Shown here one piece after another: positions 1 through 8,685 of a DNA stretch of 64,000 nucleotides. Made by a program: the position numbers and the translations under genes. The stretch spans positions 1 through 64,000 of the forward strand of contig JAWMQP010000005.1 in the NCBI GenBank assembly GCA_033283335.1, in the 5' to 3' direction. Each line of letters begins with the position of its first letter. Position 1 is the first letter of the stretch. The notes beneath the pieces are model-generated. The model worked only from the letters and a program-made list of their open reading frames with translations. It was not told where the DNA came from and did not search any database. The stretch comes from Pseudomaricurvus sp033283335 (lineage in GTDB: Bacteria > Pseudomonadota > Gammaproteobacteria > Pseudomonadales > Cellvibrionaceae).

Positions 1-448
1 TACCGAAACCGCCACAGTCTTCAGCCAGCAGGTCAGCTTTGTTCAGGAATACCACAATGTAAGGTACACCTACCTGACGAGACAGCAGGATGTGCTCACG
101 AGTCTGAGGCATTGGGCCGTCAGTCGCACCACACACCAGGATAGCGCCGTCCATCTGAGCAGCACCGGTGATCATGTTCTTAACGTAGTCGGCGTGTCCT
201 GGGCAGTCTACGTGCGCGTAGTGACGAGTTGGGGAATCGTACTCTACGTGAGAAGTCGCGATGGTAATACCACGCTCGCGCTCTTCAGGAGCGTTGTCGA
301 TACCGTCGAAGGCAACGGCTTCGCCGCCCCACACTTCCGCACATACGCGAGTCAGCGCTGCGGTCAGAGTAGTTTTACCGTGGTCAACGTGACCGATGGT
401 ACCAACGTTTACGTGTGGTTTTGAACGTTCAAATGCTGCTTTAGCCAT
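1..448 (-). CDS. tuf: Elongation factor Tu, N-terminal part (gene runs off the left edge)
   Basis: EF-Tu delivers aminoacyl-tRNA to the ribosome in a GTP-dependent way. The reverse strand from 448 reads MAKAAFERSKPHVNVG, followed by the G1 P-loop GHVDHGKT (residues 19-26) and the G3 motif DCPGHADYVKNM, so the first ~149 residues of the GTPase domain are present. The ATG is preceded by GAGG about 8 bases upstream. The gene is the last one visible of a tRNA-Thr/Tyr/Gly/Thr-tuf transcription unit, the same order as E. coli thrU-tyrU-glyT-thrT-tufB. It is therefore probably the tufB-type copy, with secE/nusG expected beyond the edge. Confidence 0.97.
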   Translation of the reverse strand, partial: MAKAAFERSKPHVNVGTIGHVDHGKTTLTAALTRVCAEVWGGEAVAFDGIDNAPEERERGITIATSHVEYDSPTRHYAHVDCPGHADYVKNMITGAAQMDGAILVCGATDGPMPQTREHILLSRQVGVPYIVVFLNKADLLAEDCGGFG

Positions 449-583
449 TACGAGGGCCTCCTCAAATCACATTAACTTGCTAATTGCACTACCAGCCGAG
501 CGACGCGCACATCCTGCGCACACTGCACTCAAGCACACAAAAACGCCGCAAAGACGACCTTTCATCCTCACGACGTCCAATAG

Positions 584-659
584 TGGAGCTCTTGAGCGGA
601 TTTGAACCGCTGACCTCACCCTTACCAAGGGTGTGCTCTACCAACTGAGCTACAAGAGC
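584..659 (-). tRNA. tRNA-Thr (anticodon GGT)
   Basis: The reverse strand folds into a cloverleaf: acceptor GCTCTTG pairs with CAAGAGC, the anticodon loop is TTGGTAA (anticodon GGT), the T-arm contains GGTTCAAATCC, and the 3' end is encoded TCCA. It is the tRNA nearest tuf and corresponds to E. coli thrT. Confidence 0.96.
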
Positions 660-682
660 GTAAACTTGCACATAGCAGAACC

Positions 683-756
<74 letters not shown>

Positions 757-869
757 CAAACCCTTTAGCGGCATCGAGCTGACCATCAAGCCAAGGCACA
801 CTGCACATCAGTCTTGCTGTACATTTTTTCGCGCACCTTATCCAGCCATCAGCTCGACAACTGAAAAAG

Positions 870-953
870 TGGTGCAGGGGGGTGGATTCGAACCACCGAA
901 GCTTTCGCGTCAGATTTACAGTCTGATCCCTTTGGCCACTCGGGAACCCCTGC
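870..953 (-). tRNA. tRNA-Tyr (anticodon GTA)
   Basis: This is a class II tRNA with a long variable arm (84 nt). The acceptor GCAGGGG pairs with CCCCTGC, the anticodon stem-loop CAGACTGTAAATCTG gives GTA, and ACCA is encoded. It is the second tRNA of the cluster (E. coli tyrU position). Confidence 0.95.
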
Positions 954-1047
954 GAAAAAAGAGGCATTATTTTCCGCCTCCACCTTGCCGTTGTCAACCA
1001 GTTTTTTCTAAAGAATTCACACAGTTACAACAACAAAGTAAAAAAAA

Positions 1048-1123
1048 TGGAGCTGGCGAGAGGAGTCGAACCCCCGACCGGCTGATTACAAGTCAGCTGC
1101 TCTACCAACTGAGCTACGCCAGC
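1048..1123 (-). tRNA. tRNA-Thr (anticodon TGT)
   Basis: Acceptor GCTGGCG pairs with CGCCAGC and TCCA follows. The anticodon stem-loop CTGACTTGTAATCAG gives TGT. It is the first tRNA of the tufB-linked cluster (E. coli thrU position), so the shared promoter should lie between 1124 and the SPOR gene stop at 1195. Confidence 0.95.
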
Positions 1124-1194
1124 CCAATTCACCCTTAAACGCGCCCCTTAATCGGTAGCTCGTCTCAAGTGAGGGCGCGATAATAGTGAAACTT

Positions 1195-1929
1195 TTACTC
1201 GGACGCAACATCTGGACAGAAATTTTGTCGTTTCTCCAGGCCATCCTCTCGATTCAACAATTTAAACCACACACTTTCTGCAACAGTATCCGCTTCAGCG
1301 ACTGGCATTGAGACCCAAATTTCTTCAAACGAGCGGTCTACGCGACGAACATCCGCCTCGTAACCACTACCAACAATTTCTTCCAGTCGCGCCCTGGCGC
1401 CCGCCTCGGCATTATACAAACCAAACGAAATACCATTTTCCAAATCCCCGCGCGGAATCACATAGCTGTCGATGCCTTTCGCCTGCAACTCATGCAGGCG
1501 ACGAAGGGCAGACTTACGCGACGATTGCGGTTCCTGGTAGACCCAATAACTGGGCTGACCCGGCACCTCCAGACGTCGAACCCGAGCCCCCACATCCATG
1601 GCCGCCAGATTCTCCACCATGTATTCAGCCGCCAGCAACTCTTTGAACGGACCGATAAAAGTACACATGGCATTCTGCTGACCACCCTCTTCGCCAGCCC
1701 TGGACAAATCCAGGCGCTCACGCTTTACAGGCACTTGCAAGCGCTCACCCGCCTCCTGCAGGTGGTCGCCGCGCTCCACTTCACTCAACAGCGTTAACTC
1801 AACCCCATCTGTGGCAGGCCTGCTTGGCTGGACATCCTGCACCGGCACGGCCGCATGCTGCGACTGAAACCAAAACACCCCCAACAAAACCAGATTCACT
1901 GCCACCAAACTGTAAAATATTGACCGCAT
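1195..1929 (-). CDS. SPOR-domain membrane-anchored protein
   Basis: Predicted 244-residue protein. Residues about 4-23 form one hydrophobic N-terminal anchor (IFYSLVAVNLVLLGVFW), followed by a polar linker and a C-terminal SPOR-like region with two repeats (IGPFKELLAAEYMVENLAAM and the segment after GISFGLYN). SPOR domains bind denuded peptidoglycan at division sites, so a periplasmic envelope role is likely, but the specific function is unknown. I chose the ATG at 1929 because it directly precedes the hydrophobic segment and lies 25 bp after the coaX stop; an upstream start would run through coaX. birA-coaX-SPOR-tRNA-tuf is the Pseudomonas-type order. Confidence 0.85.
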   Translation of the reverse strand: MRSIFYSLVAVNLVLLGVFWFQSQHAAVPVQDVQPSRPATDGVELTLLSEVERGDHLQEAGERLQVPVKRERLDLSRAGEEGGQQNAMCTFIGPFKELLAAEYMVENLAAMDVGARVRRLEVPGQPSYWVYQEPQSSRKSALRRLHELQAKGIDSYVIPRGDLENGISFGLYNAEAGARARLEEIVGSGYEADVRRVDRSFEEIWVSMPVAEADTVAESVWFKLLNREDGLEKRQNFCPDVASE

Positions 1930-1954
1930 ATTGCTATCGCTGTCGCCCCCCAGC

Positions 1955-2767
1955 TTAACGCTCTCCCAGGCGGCTAGAATGCGCCAGGGAAAGTCCGTCC
2001 AACACCAAATCGTCCACCTGCCTCTGCAAGACACCCGGCAGCGAATCCTGCAGCAAACTGGCCACCAGTGACGCGTCGCCACCGGTGAGAACAATCTGCC
2101 ACTCCTCATCCAGGCCATTGACCTGGCAACGCCTGAACACTTCCTGCACCAGCCCGGCCACCATCAGCGGAATACCGCTGTTCACCGCCTCCAGGGTCGA
2201 ACGCCCCGGCGCCCCCGTAGTCCGCCAGTCATCAGCCACCTGAACCTGTGCCGTTTGCCGAAACAGGGCCGAATTCATCAATTGCAGCCCAGGCACAATG
2301 TAGCCACCCAGATGCTGATGTTGACACAAAATATCCACCGTCACCGCGCTGCCACAATCGACCACCAGCACATGCGCTCCCAACCGGGATGCTGCCAGAA
2401 CCGCCAGCCAGCGATCCACCCCAAGGCGCTGAGGTTCGTCATACCCTACCGCTATACCAGAGGCCTCGGGAGTCACCAGGGCAAATTGAGCCTCAACCGC
2501 AAATTCTGCCTGTACCCACTCAGCCAGAGCCCGATCAACCTCGATCCCGGCAACCGACACGATGGACACTGACTGCAGCACTACCGGCGCCAGCGAAACC
2601 GCCCCAAGCCTCCCGGACAAGTCGGACAACAGCGTCTGCACAGACGGGAACTCCCGCCAAGCAAGGCTGCCACGGGCCAATACCCCCGCAGTCGCCACAC
2701 CGTCGGTCGACAGCAGGCGCCACTTCAAACGAGTGTTGCCCGCATCGATCTGCAAGCCGGCCTTCAT
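1955..2767 (-). CDS. coaX: Type III pantothenate kinase
   Basis: Phosphorylates pantothenate, the first step of coenzyme A synthesis. The 270 residues show the ASKHA-fold signatures of the CoaX family: DAGNTRLKW at 8-16 (phosphate loop), GVDRW at 116-120 (pantothenate site) and VVDCGSAVTVD at about 135-145. Type III enzymes normally need a monovalent cation and are not feedback-inhibited by CoA. The start codon overlaps the birA stop by 4 bp (ATGA), so the two are translationally coupled. Confidence 0.95.
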   Translation of the reverse strand: MKAGLQIDAGNTRLKWRLLSTDGVATAGVLARGSLAWREFPSVQTLLSDLSGRLGAVSLAPVVLQSVSIVSVAGIEVDRALAEWVQAEFAVEAQFALVTPEASGIAVGYDEPQRLGVDRWLAVLAASRLGAHVLVVDCGSAVTVDILCQHQHLGGYIVPGLQLMNSALFRQTAQVQVADDWRTTGAPGRSTLEAVNSGIPLMVAGLVQEVFRRCQVNGLDEEWQIVLTGGDASLVASLLQDSLPGVLQRQVDDLVLDGLSLAHSSRLGER

Positions 2768-3738
2768 GACGACAAGCCCCTCAGCGACACCTCGCCACCA
2801 TTAAACTCTTCAATCCGATTGCCTATCGCCAACCTCAGGGCGCCACTCGCGGTCACGCCCAGCGCAATACCCTCAACCACCTCACTGGCAGTACTCAAAC
2901 GCACCGGCTGATTGGCATAAACGTGCGCCGTTTCCCATTCATCCACAAAGGCCGCGAAACCCTGCCGAGCAAACTCCGTCAACGCCGGCAGCAATTGATT
3001 CAGCAGCGCCACCGCCAGATCGTTGCGGGATACACCGGGCAGAATTTCGTGCATATCCACCCAGGGCTGATCAATGCCGGTGACCGAGGGCTTGTGCATG
3101 CGCACATTCAAACCGATACCAACCACCACCTGACAGAGGCCAGCTGGATCACCGGTCATTTCCAGCAGCACGCCGGCCAATTTGCGCTCCTGCCAGAGCA
3201 CGTCGTTGGGCCACTTAAGCCCCACGCCGCCAACGCCCAACTGACGCACGGCACGCACCAGCGCCACCCCCACTGCCAGGCTCAACCCCTCCAGAGCCGC
3301 TGCCCCACCATCAAATTCGACCACCGCGGAAGCATACAGGCTTTGGCCAAAGGGACTGACCCAGGTCCGGCCACGACGGCCACGTCCCTGACTCTGATGT
3401 TCGGCCAGGCACACATAGCCATGACCGCCCCCGGACGCAGCCCGTGCCATCGCCAGGGTATTGGTGGAATCAACCGACTGACGCACGTCCAACTCATTCA
3501 GAAATGTGCGCGCCTCTGCCGTCAGCCCCCGCTCAATCAGGTTCGCCTCCAGCAACTCCAGCCCACCTGGCAACCGGTAGCCCTTGCCTTTCACCGATTC
3601 CAGCGGTACACCGACATCCTCCAGCTTTTGCAGATGTTTCCACACTGCGGTGCGACTGACCCCCAGCAACTCCCCCAGATCCTTACCCGAGTGAAAGTCA
3701 CCATCGGCCATCAGCCTCAGTATTGCCTGTAAATCCAT
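2764..3738 (-). CDS. birA: Bifunctional biotin-protein ligase / biotin operon repressor BirA
   Basis: Attaches biotin to carboxylase carrier protein through biotinyl-AMP; with an N-terminal DNA-binding domain it can also repress biotin genes. The 324 residues comprise a winged helix (about 1-60, GELLGVSRTAVWKHLQKLE), the biotin-binding loop GRGRRGRTW at 118-126, KWPNDV and KLAGVLLEM in the catalytic core, and a C-terminal SH3-like domain ending FNGGEVSLRG. The presence of the winged helix puts it in the bifunctional class. First gene of birA-coaX-SPOR. Confidence 0.95.
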   Translation of the reverse strand: MDLQAILRLMADGDFHSGKDLGELLGVSRTAVWKHLQKLEDVGVPLESVKGKGYRLPGGLELLEANLIERGLTAEARTFLNELDVRQSVDSTNTLAMARAASGGGHGYVCLAEHQSQGRGRRGRTWVSPFGQSLYASAVVEFDGGAAALEGLSLAVGVALVRAVRQLGVGGVGLKWPNDVLWQERKLAGVLLEMTGDPAGLCQVVVGIGLNVRMHKPSVTGIDQPWVDMHEILPGVSRNDLAVALLNQLLPALTEFARQGFAAFVDEWETAHVYANQPVRLSTASEVVEGIALGVTASGALRLAIGNRIEEFNGGEVSLRGLSS

Positions 3739-3764
3739 GCTCTCTGTACCTTGCAGTTGTGCGT

Positions 3765-4229
3765 CTAAGCCAGTATTGCCAGCAGCTTGGACAAGTCGTC
3801 CCGCAGGCGCCCGACATCGAGCCCCGTGGCGTCCAGGGCCGCCTTACCACCTTGCACCCAGGCAAGCGCCCGGGCCTCCAGGGTCAATCCGGCAGGCGTT
3901 GCAGACACCATCACTCGCCGTTCATCGGCCGCGTCGCGGGTACGGGTCACCAGACCCTCCTGTTCCAACCGTTTCAGCAACGGAGTCAGGGTCCCGGAAT
4001 CCAGCCGCAAGCGCTGACCCAGCGCCTTCACTGTCGGTTCCTGCGGCGGCTGCGCCGCCCACTCCCACAACACCATCAGTACCAGGTATTGCGGATAGGT
4101 CAGCCCCAACTCCCGCAGCATGGGCTGGTAAGCCCTGGTCATGGCGCGAGATCCGGCATAGAGCATAAAACACAGCTGAGCATCCAGGCGGATGATATCT
4201 TCACTGTCCAAGACCACCTCCCACGACAA
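3765..4229 (-). CDS. MarR/OhrR-family peroxide-sensing transcriptional regulator
   Basis: 154-residue winged-helix regulator. The N-terminal segment LDAQLCFMLYAGSRAMTRAY carries Cys20, at the place of the reactive cysteine of OhrR proteins that sense organic hydroperoxides, and LGLTYPQYLVLMVLWE is the OhrR signature. The wing region DSGTLTPLLKRLEQEGLVTR follows. It sits 49 bp downstream of the glutathione peroxidase gene on the same strand, so the pair probably forms an autoregulated peroxide-response unit; a palindrome lies before the peroxidase gene. OhrR usually controls ohr, so linkage with a Gpx is a variation. The name is by family, not by test. Confidence 0.85.
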   Translation of the reverse strand: MSWEVVLDSEDIIRLDAQLCFMLYAGSRAMTRAYQPMLRELGLTYPQYLVLMVLWEWAAQPPQEPTVKALGQRLRLDSGTLTPLLKRLEQEGLVTRTRDAADERRVMVSATPAGLTLEARALAWVQGGKAALDATGLDVGRLRDDLSKLLAILA

Positions 4230-4278
4230 TCAACACAACCGACTCCTCGCCTCGTAAAAACCGCAACCCCGGCACCGC

Positions 4279-4758
4279 TCAGAGCAGCGCCTCAATGGCC
4301 GACTCAAGACTCTCGGGCTTATCCTTGGGAGCAAAGCGCTTCACCACCTGGCCATCGCGACCAACGAGGAACTTGGTAAAGTTCCATTTGATGGACTCAG
4401 TACCGAAAACGCCCGGTGCGCTGCTCTTTAAATGACGGAACAAAGGATGAGCATTCTCCCCATTAACCTCGATTTTCGCAAACAAGGGAAAGCTGACGCC
4501 GTAATTCAGCTCACAAAAACTGCTGATTTCGTCACTGTCACCCGGCTCCTGCTTGCCAAACTGATTACAGGGAAAGCCCAGAATCTCCAAACCACGCTCC
4601 TTGTACTTCTGATAGAGCGCCTCCAGCCCCTTGTATTGCGGAGTAAATCCACATTTGCTGGCGGTATTCACCACCAGCACCACCTTGCCCTGAAAGTCCT
4701 TTAGAGGGGTTTCCTCCCCTGACAGTGTCTTTGCCGAAAAATCATTGAGTGCCGTCAC
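4279..4758 (-). CDS. Glutathione peroxidase-family (thiol) peroxidase
   Basis: Reduces hydroperoxides. The 159-residue form starting at GTG 4758 has the normal family length; the ATG at 4854 adds 32 unrelated residues and runs over the likely operator. GAGGTGG lies just upstream of the GTG. Catalytic features: peroxidatic Cys36 (NTASKCGFTP), FPCNQFG with the catalytic Gln (and Cys64), Cys82 in FCELNYG as the probable resolving cysteine, and KWNFTKFLV with the Trp/Asn pair. Cys rather than Sec plus a resolving cysteine suggests thioredoxin-dependent turnover. Upstream of the OhrR-like regulator gene. Confidence 0.9.
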   Translation of the reverse strand: MTALNDFSAKTLSGEETPLKDFQGKVVLVVNTASKCGFTPQYKGLEALYQKYKERGLEILGFPCNQFGKQEPGDSDEISSFCELNYGVSFPLFAKIEVNGENAHPLFRHLKSSAPGVFGTESIKWNFTKFLVGRDGQVVKRFAPKDKPESLESAIEALL

Positions 4759-4787
4759 TTTGCCACCTCTTAATTGAGTGAAATTTA

Positions 4788-4799
4788 ATTGTGCACAAT
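4788..4799. promoter_or_regulatory. Candidate OhrR-type operator
   Basis: Perfect 12-bp palindrome ATTGTGCACAAT in an AT-rich stretch 30 bp upstream of the gpx GTG start. Known OhrR sites are AT-rich palindromes containing ACAATT/AATTGT halves, which this resembles. The position fits repression of the gpx-regulator pair. Inferred from sequence only. Confidence 0.5.
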
Positions 4800-4890
4800 C
4801 AAAATACCAAAGACCCATTCTCCAGACAAGCCGCGAGCCCCATGCAGCCCGCAAAAAATTGTAAAGAGATTTAGCCGAAGAAACCCGGAA

Positions 4891-4919
4891 AGAAAAATGG
4901 CCGCCCGAGGGCGGCCATT
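4891..4919 (-). terminator. Rho-independent terminator of greA
   Basis: Stem AATGGCCGCCC (4896-4906) pairs with GGGCGGCCATT (4909-4919). Read on the minus strand it is followed by TTTTCTTTCC. It lies 10 bp beyond the greA stop and would end the carA-carB-greA transcript. Confidence 0.85.
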
Positions 4920-4928
4920 GGCGGCGGT

Positions 4929-5405
4929 TCAGATGTGCTTCACGTCGTCGATTTCGTATTCGACTTCGCCACCGGGGGTGCGGATAACCACCACATCCCC
5001 GATTTCTTTGCCAATCAAACCGCGGGCAATGGGGGAGTTGACGGAGATCTTGTTCGATTTCACGTCGGCCTCGTCGTCGCCCACGATTTTGTAGGTCACC
5101 GTCTCGTCCGTATCCGTATTGACAATGTCCACAGTGGTGCCAAAGATGACCTTATCACCTTGTGGAATCTGGGTAACATCAATCACCTGGGCACTGGCGA
5201 GCTTGCCTTCAATATCCTGAATACGCCCCTCACAAAACCCCTGCTGTTCACGGGCGGCGTGGTACTCGGCGTTCTCTTTCAAATCACCGTGCTCACGCGC
5301 CTCGGCAATGGCCTGCACAATGCGCGGGCGCTCGACCTTCTTCAGGCGATCCAGCTCCTCACGCAAGGCGGCGGCGCCCTCTGCCGTCATAGGTACCTTG
5401 TTCAT
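4929..5405 (-). CDS. greA: Transcript cleavage factor GreA
   Basis: Rescues backtracked RNA polymerase by stimulating cleavage of the nascent RNA 3' end. The 158 residues start MNKVPMTAEGAAALREEL. The N-terminal coiled coil carries the acidic tip in AREHGDLKENAEYHAAREQQ, followed by an FKBP-like C-terminal domain (SPIARGLIGKEIGDVVVIRTPGG). The ATG at 5405 overlaps the carB stop (ATGA), giving a carA-carB-greA operon; longer upstream starts would lie inside carB. Confidence 0.96.
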   Translation of the reverse strand: MNKVPMTAEGAAALREELDRLKKVERPRIVQAIAEAREHGDLKENAEYHAAREQQGFCEGRIQDIEGKLASAQVIDVTQIPQGDKVIFGTTVDIVNTDTDETVTYKIVGDDEADVKSNKISVNSPIARGLIGKEIGDVVVIRTPGGEVEYEIDDVKHI

Positions 5406-8400
5406 CCTGTAATTCTCCCGTGCAGCTCCTGGAGGCTGCGAACCTGTTGTTGCTGACCGAAACGCAATGCCATGCACACCGCTGCCGCTCCGGCAATGGT
5501 GGTGGTGTAGTACACACGGTGGTTCTCAGCACTGCGGCGAATCGAGGCGGAATCCTTGATGGCTTGCTTACCTTCGGTGGTGTTGAACACCATCGAAATC
5601 TCATCGTTCTTGATCATATCCACGATGTGCGGGCGACCTTCAATCACCTTGTTCACCACCTGTACGTCCATACCCTGCGACTTCAGGTACTTGGCGGTTC
5701 CGCGGGTGGCCACCAGCTCAAAGCCCAGCTCGACCAGGTCCTGCGCCACCGGCAACAGGTTTTCCTTGTCAAAGTCGCGCACACTGATAAACACCTTGCC
5801 GGAGGTAGGGATTTCATCACCGGCGCCAAGCTGTGCCTTGGCGTAAGCCTCGGCAAAGGTATCACCGACACCCATAACCTCACCCGTGGACTTCATTTCA
5901 GGGCCGAGAATCGGGTCAACTGCCGGGAATTTATTGAACGGGAACACCGCCTCTTTGACGGAATAGTAGTTGGGCACCACTTCCTGAGTGAAACCCTGCT
6001 CCGCCAGACTCTTTCCAGCTTGAACCCGTGCAGCCACTTTTGCAAGGGAGGTTCCAATGCATTTAGAGACGAACGGCACGGTGCGGGAACCACGTGGATT
6101 CACCTCAATCACGTAAATTTCGCCGTCCTGGTAAGCCAGCTGCACGTTCATCAAACCAATCACGCCCAGCTCGACGGCCATCTTGCGCACCTGCTCGCGC
6201 ATCTCATCCTGCACACTGGCGGGCAGCGAGTAAGGCGGCAAGGAACAGGCGGAGTCACCGGAGTGCACGCCGCACTGTTCAATGTGCTGCATGATACCGC
6301 CAATCACCACGTCGGTACCGTCACACACCGCATCAAGATCCACTTCGATAGCGGCGTTGAGGAAGTGATCCAGCAATACTGGCGCGTCTTCGGAGACCTG
6401 CACCGCCTCACGCATGTAAGTGCGCAGCTCATCTTCTTTATGGACAATCTCCATGGCACGGCCACCCAGCACGTAGGAAGGGCGCACCACCAGCGGGTAA
6501 CCGACTTCCTCAGCCTTGCGCACCGCCTCTTCGGTAGAGCGCACAATGGCGTTGGACGGCTGCTTCAGGTCCAGGCGCATCAGCATTTGCTGGAAGCGCT
6601 CGCGGTCTTCGGCGCGGTCGATGGCCTCGGGGCTGGTACCGATAATGGGCACACCTTCCGCTTCCAGGGCACGAGCCAGTTTCAATGGCGTCTGACCACC
6701 AAACTGCACAATCACGCCTTTGGGGTTTTCCTTGCGGACAATTTCCAATACGTCTTCCAGGGTCACCGGCTCAAAGAACAGGCGATCGGACGTGTCGTAG
6801 TCGGTGGACACCGTCTCCGGGTTACAGTTGACCATAATGGTCTCGAAACCGTCTTCACGACAGGCCAGCGCCGCGTGCACACAGCAGTAGTCAAACTCAA
6901 TGCCCTGTCCAATACGGTTAGGACCACCGCCCAGCACCATGATTTTTTCGCGATCGCTGGGATTGGCCTCACACTCTTCCTCGTAGGTGGAATACATGTA
7001 AGCGGTCGAAGTAGAGAACTCCGCCGCACAGGTATCCACACGCTTGTAGACCGGGTGCACACCCAACTTGTGGCGGTGGGTGCGCACGGTTTTCTCGCTC
7101 ACGCTTAACAGGTCACCCAGGCGCTTGTCGGAAAAACCCTTGCGCTTCAGGCGGAACATCAGGTCGGCATCAATTTCGCTCAACGGCAACGCTTTCAAAC
7201 CCTCTTCCGCCTGCACCAGATCCTGAATCTGCACCAGGAACCAGGGATCGATAGCGGAGATTTCGTAAGCTTCTTCGATACTCATGCCGGAGCGGAAAGC
7301 GTCGGCCACAAACCAGATACGCTCGGCACCTGGGGTGGACAGGTCGCGACGAATTTGCGCCACGGCCTCACTGGAGCTCAAGTCAACTTTCGGCTCCAGA
7401 CCGGCAGAGCCCACTTCCAGACCGCGCAGGGCTTTCTGCAACGACTCCTGGAACGTGCGGCCGATCGCCATGACTTCACCCACCGACTTCATCTGGGTGG
7501 TCAGACGCGCATCGGCATCGCCGAATTTTTCAAAGGTGAAGCGCGGAATTTTAGTGACCACGTAATCGATGGAGGGCTCGAACGAGGCCGGGGTGGCACC
7601 ACCGGTAATGTCGTTTTGCAGCTCGTCCAGGGTGTAACCTACGGCCAGCTTGGCCGCCACCTTGGCAATCGGGAAGCCGGTCGCCTTGGAAGCCAGCGCC
7701 GACGAGCGACTCACGCGCGGGTTCATTTCGATCACCACCAGGCGTCCGTCTTCCGGATTCATGGCGAACTGCACATTGGAACCGCCGGTTTCCACGCCGA
7801 TCTCACGCAATACCGCCAGTGAGGCGTCACGCATGATCTGCATTTCTTTGTCGGTCAGCGTCTGCGCCGGCGCCACAGTGATGGAGTCACCGGTGTGAAC
7901 ACCCATGGGGTCAAAGTTCTCGATCGAACAGACGATGATGCAGTTGTCGTTCTTATCGCGAACCACCTCCATCTCGTACTCTTTCCAGCCCAGCAGAGAT
8001 TCGTCGATCAGCAGCTCATTGGTCGGTGACAGATCCAGACCACGGGCACAGATTTCTTCAAACTCTTCCCAGTTGTAAGCGATACCACCGCCGGAGCCAC
8101 CCATGGTGAAGGACGGACGGATAATCACCGGGAAGCCGAATTTCTTCGGCACTTCCAGGGCTTCTTCCATGGAGTGAACGATGTCGGCGCGAGCACACTC
8201 CAGGCCGATTTTCTTCATCGCCTTGTCGAACAGGTTGCGGTCTTCGGCCTTGTGAATGGCTTCCTGATTGGCACCGATCAGCTCGACGTTGTACTTTTCC
8301 AGTACGCCATTGTCGTGCAGGGCCAGAGCGCAGTTCAGCGCGGTCTGACCACCCATGGTGGGCAGAATCGCATCGGGGCGTTCTTTCTCAATGATCTGCT

Positions 8401-8623
8401 CGACGGTGCGCCACTCAATGGGCTCAATGTAGGTGGCATCGGCCATAACCGGATCGGTCATAATGGTGGCCGGGTTGGAGTTCACCAGGATCACCCGGTA
8501 GCCCTCTTCGCGCAGCGCCTTACAGGCCTGTGCGCCGGAGTAATCGAATTCGCAAGCCTGGCCAATCACAATCGGGCCGGCTCCCAGGATCAGAATACTT
8601 TGGATGTCAGTTCTTTTTGGCAT
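5402..8623 (-). CDS. carB: Carbamoyl-phosphate synthase large subunit
   Basis: Makes carbamoyl phosphate for arginine and pyrimidine synthesis from bicarbonate, ammonia (channelled from CarA) and 2 ATP. At 1073 residues it has normal length. It contains two ATP-grasp halves (each beginning with an ILGAGPIVIGQACEFDYSG- or VLGGGPNRIGQGIEFDY-type segment), the oligomerisation region between them, and a C-terminal MGS-like allosteric domain beginning around GKVFISVRDFDKENLL. Start MPKRTDIQSILILGAGP is standard. It lies 62 bp after carA and overlaps greA by 4 bp. Confidence 0.98.
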   Translation of the reverse strand: MPKRTDIQSILILGAGPIVIGQACEFDYSGAQACKALREEGYRVILVNSNPATIMTDPVMADATYIEPIEWRTVEQIIEKERPDAILPTMGGQTALNCALALHDNGVLEKYNVELIGANQEAIHKAEDRNLFDKAMKKIGLECARADIVHSMEEALEVPKKFGFPVIIRPSFTMGGSGGGIAYNWEEFEEICARGLDLSPTNELLIDESLLGWKEYEMEVVRDKNDNCIIVCSIENFDPMGVHTGDSITVAPAQTLTDKEMQIMRDASLAVLREIGVETGGSNVQFAMNPEDGRLVVIEMNPRVSRSSALASKATGFPIAKVAAKLAVGYTLDELQNDITGGATPASFEPSIDYVVTKIPRFTFEKFGDADARLTTQMKSVGEVMAIGRTFQESLQKALRGLEVGSAGLEPKVDLSSSEAVAQIRRDLSTPGAERIWFVADAFRSGMSIEEAYEISAIDPWFLVQIQDLVQAEEGLKALPLSEIDADLMFRLKRKGFSDKRLGDLLSVSEKTVRTHRHKLGVHPVYKRVDTCAAEFSTSTAYMYSTYEEECEANPSDREKIMVLGGGPNRIGQGIEFDYCCVHAALACREDGFETIMVNCNPETVSTDYDTSDRLFFEPVTLEDVLEIVRKENPKGVIVQFGGQTPLKLARALEAEGVPIIGTSPEAIDRAEDRERFQQMLMRLDLKQPSNAIVRSTEEAVRKAEEVGYPLVVRPSYVLGGRAMEIVHKEDELRTYMREAVQVSEDAPVLLDHFLNAAIEVDLDAVCDGTDVVIGGIMQHIEQCGVHSGDSACSLPPYSLPASVQDEMREQVRKMAVELGVIGLMNVQLAYQDGEIYVIEVNPRGSRTVPFVSKCIGTSLAKVAARVQAGKSLAEQGFTQEVVPNYYSVKEAVFPFNKFPAVDPILGPEMKSTGEVMGVGDTFAEAYAKAQLGAGDEIPTSGKVFISVRDFDKENLLPVAQDLVELGFELVATRGTAKYLKSQGMDVQVVNKVIEGRPHIVDMIKNDEISMVFNTTEGKQAIKDSASIRRSAENHRVYYTTTIAGAAAVCMALRFGQQQQVRSLQELHGRITG

Positions 8624-8685
8624 GTTGTGCTCTGTCTACGTCTGTCAATTTGGCGTAAGTCTGTCAGTTTGGCGATCTGTCACGC

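Noticed and set aside
5420..7108. A 562-codon open frame opposite carB
   Set aside because: Shadow of carB; His/Gln/Leu-rich, low complexity, no ribosome-binding site.
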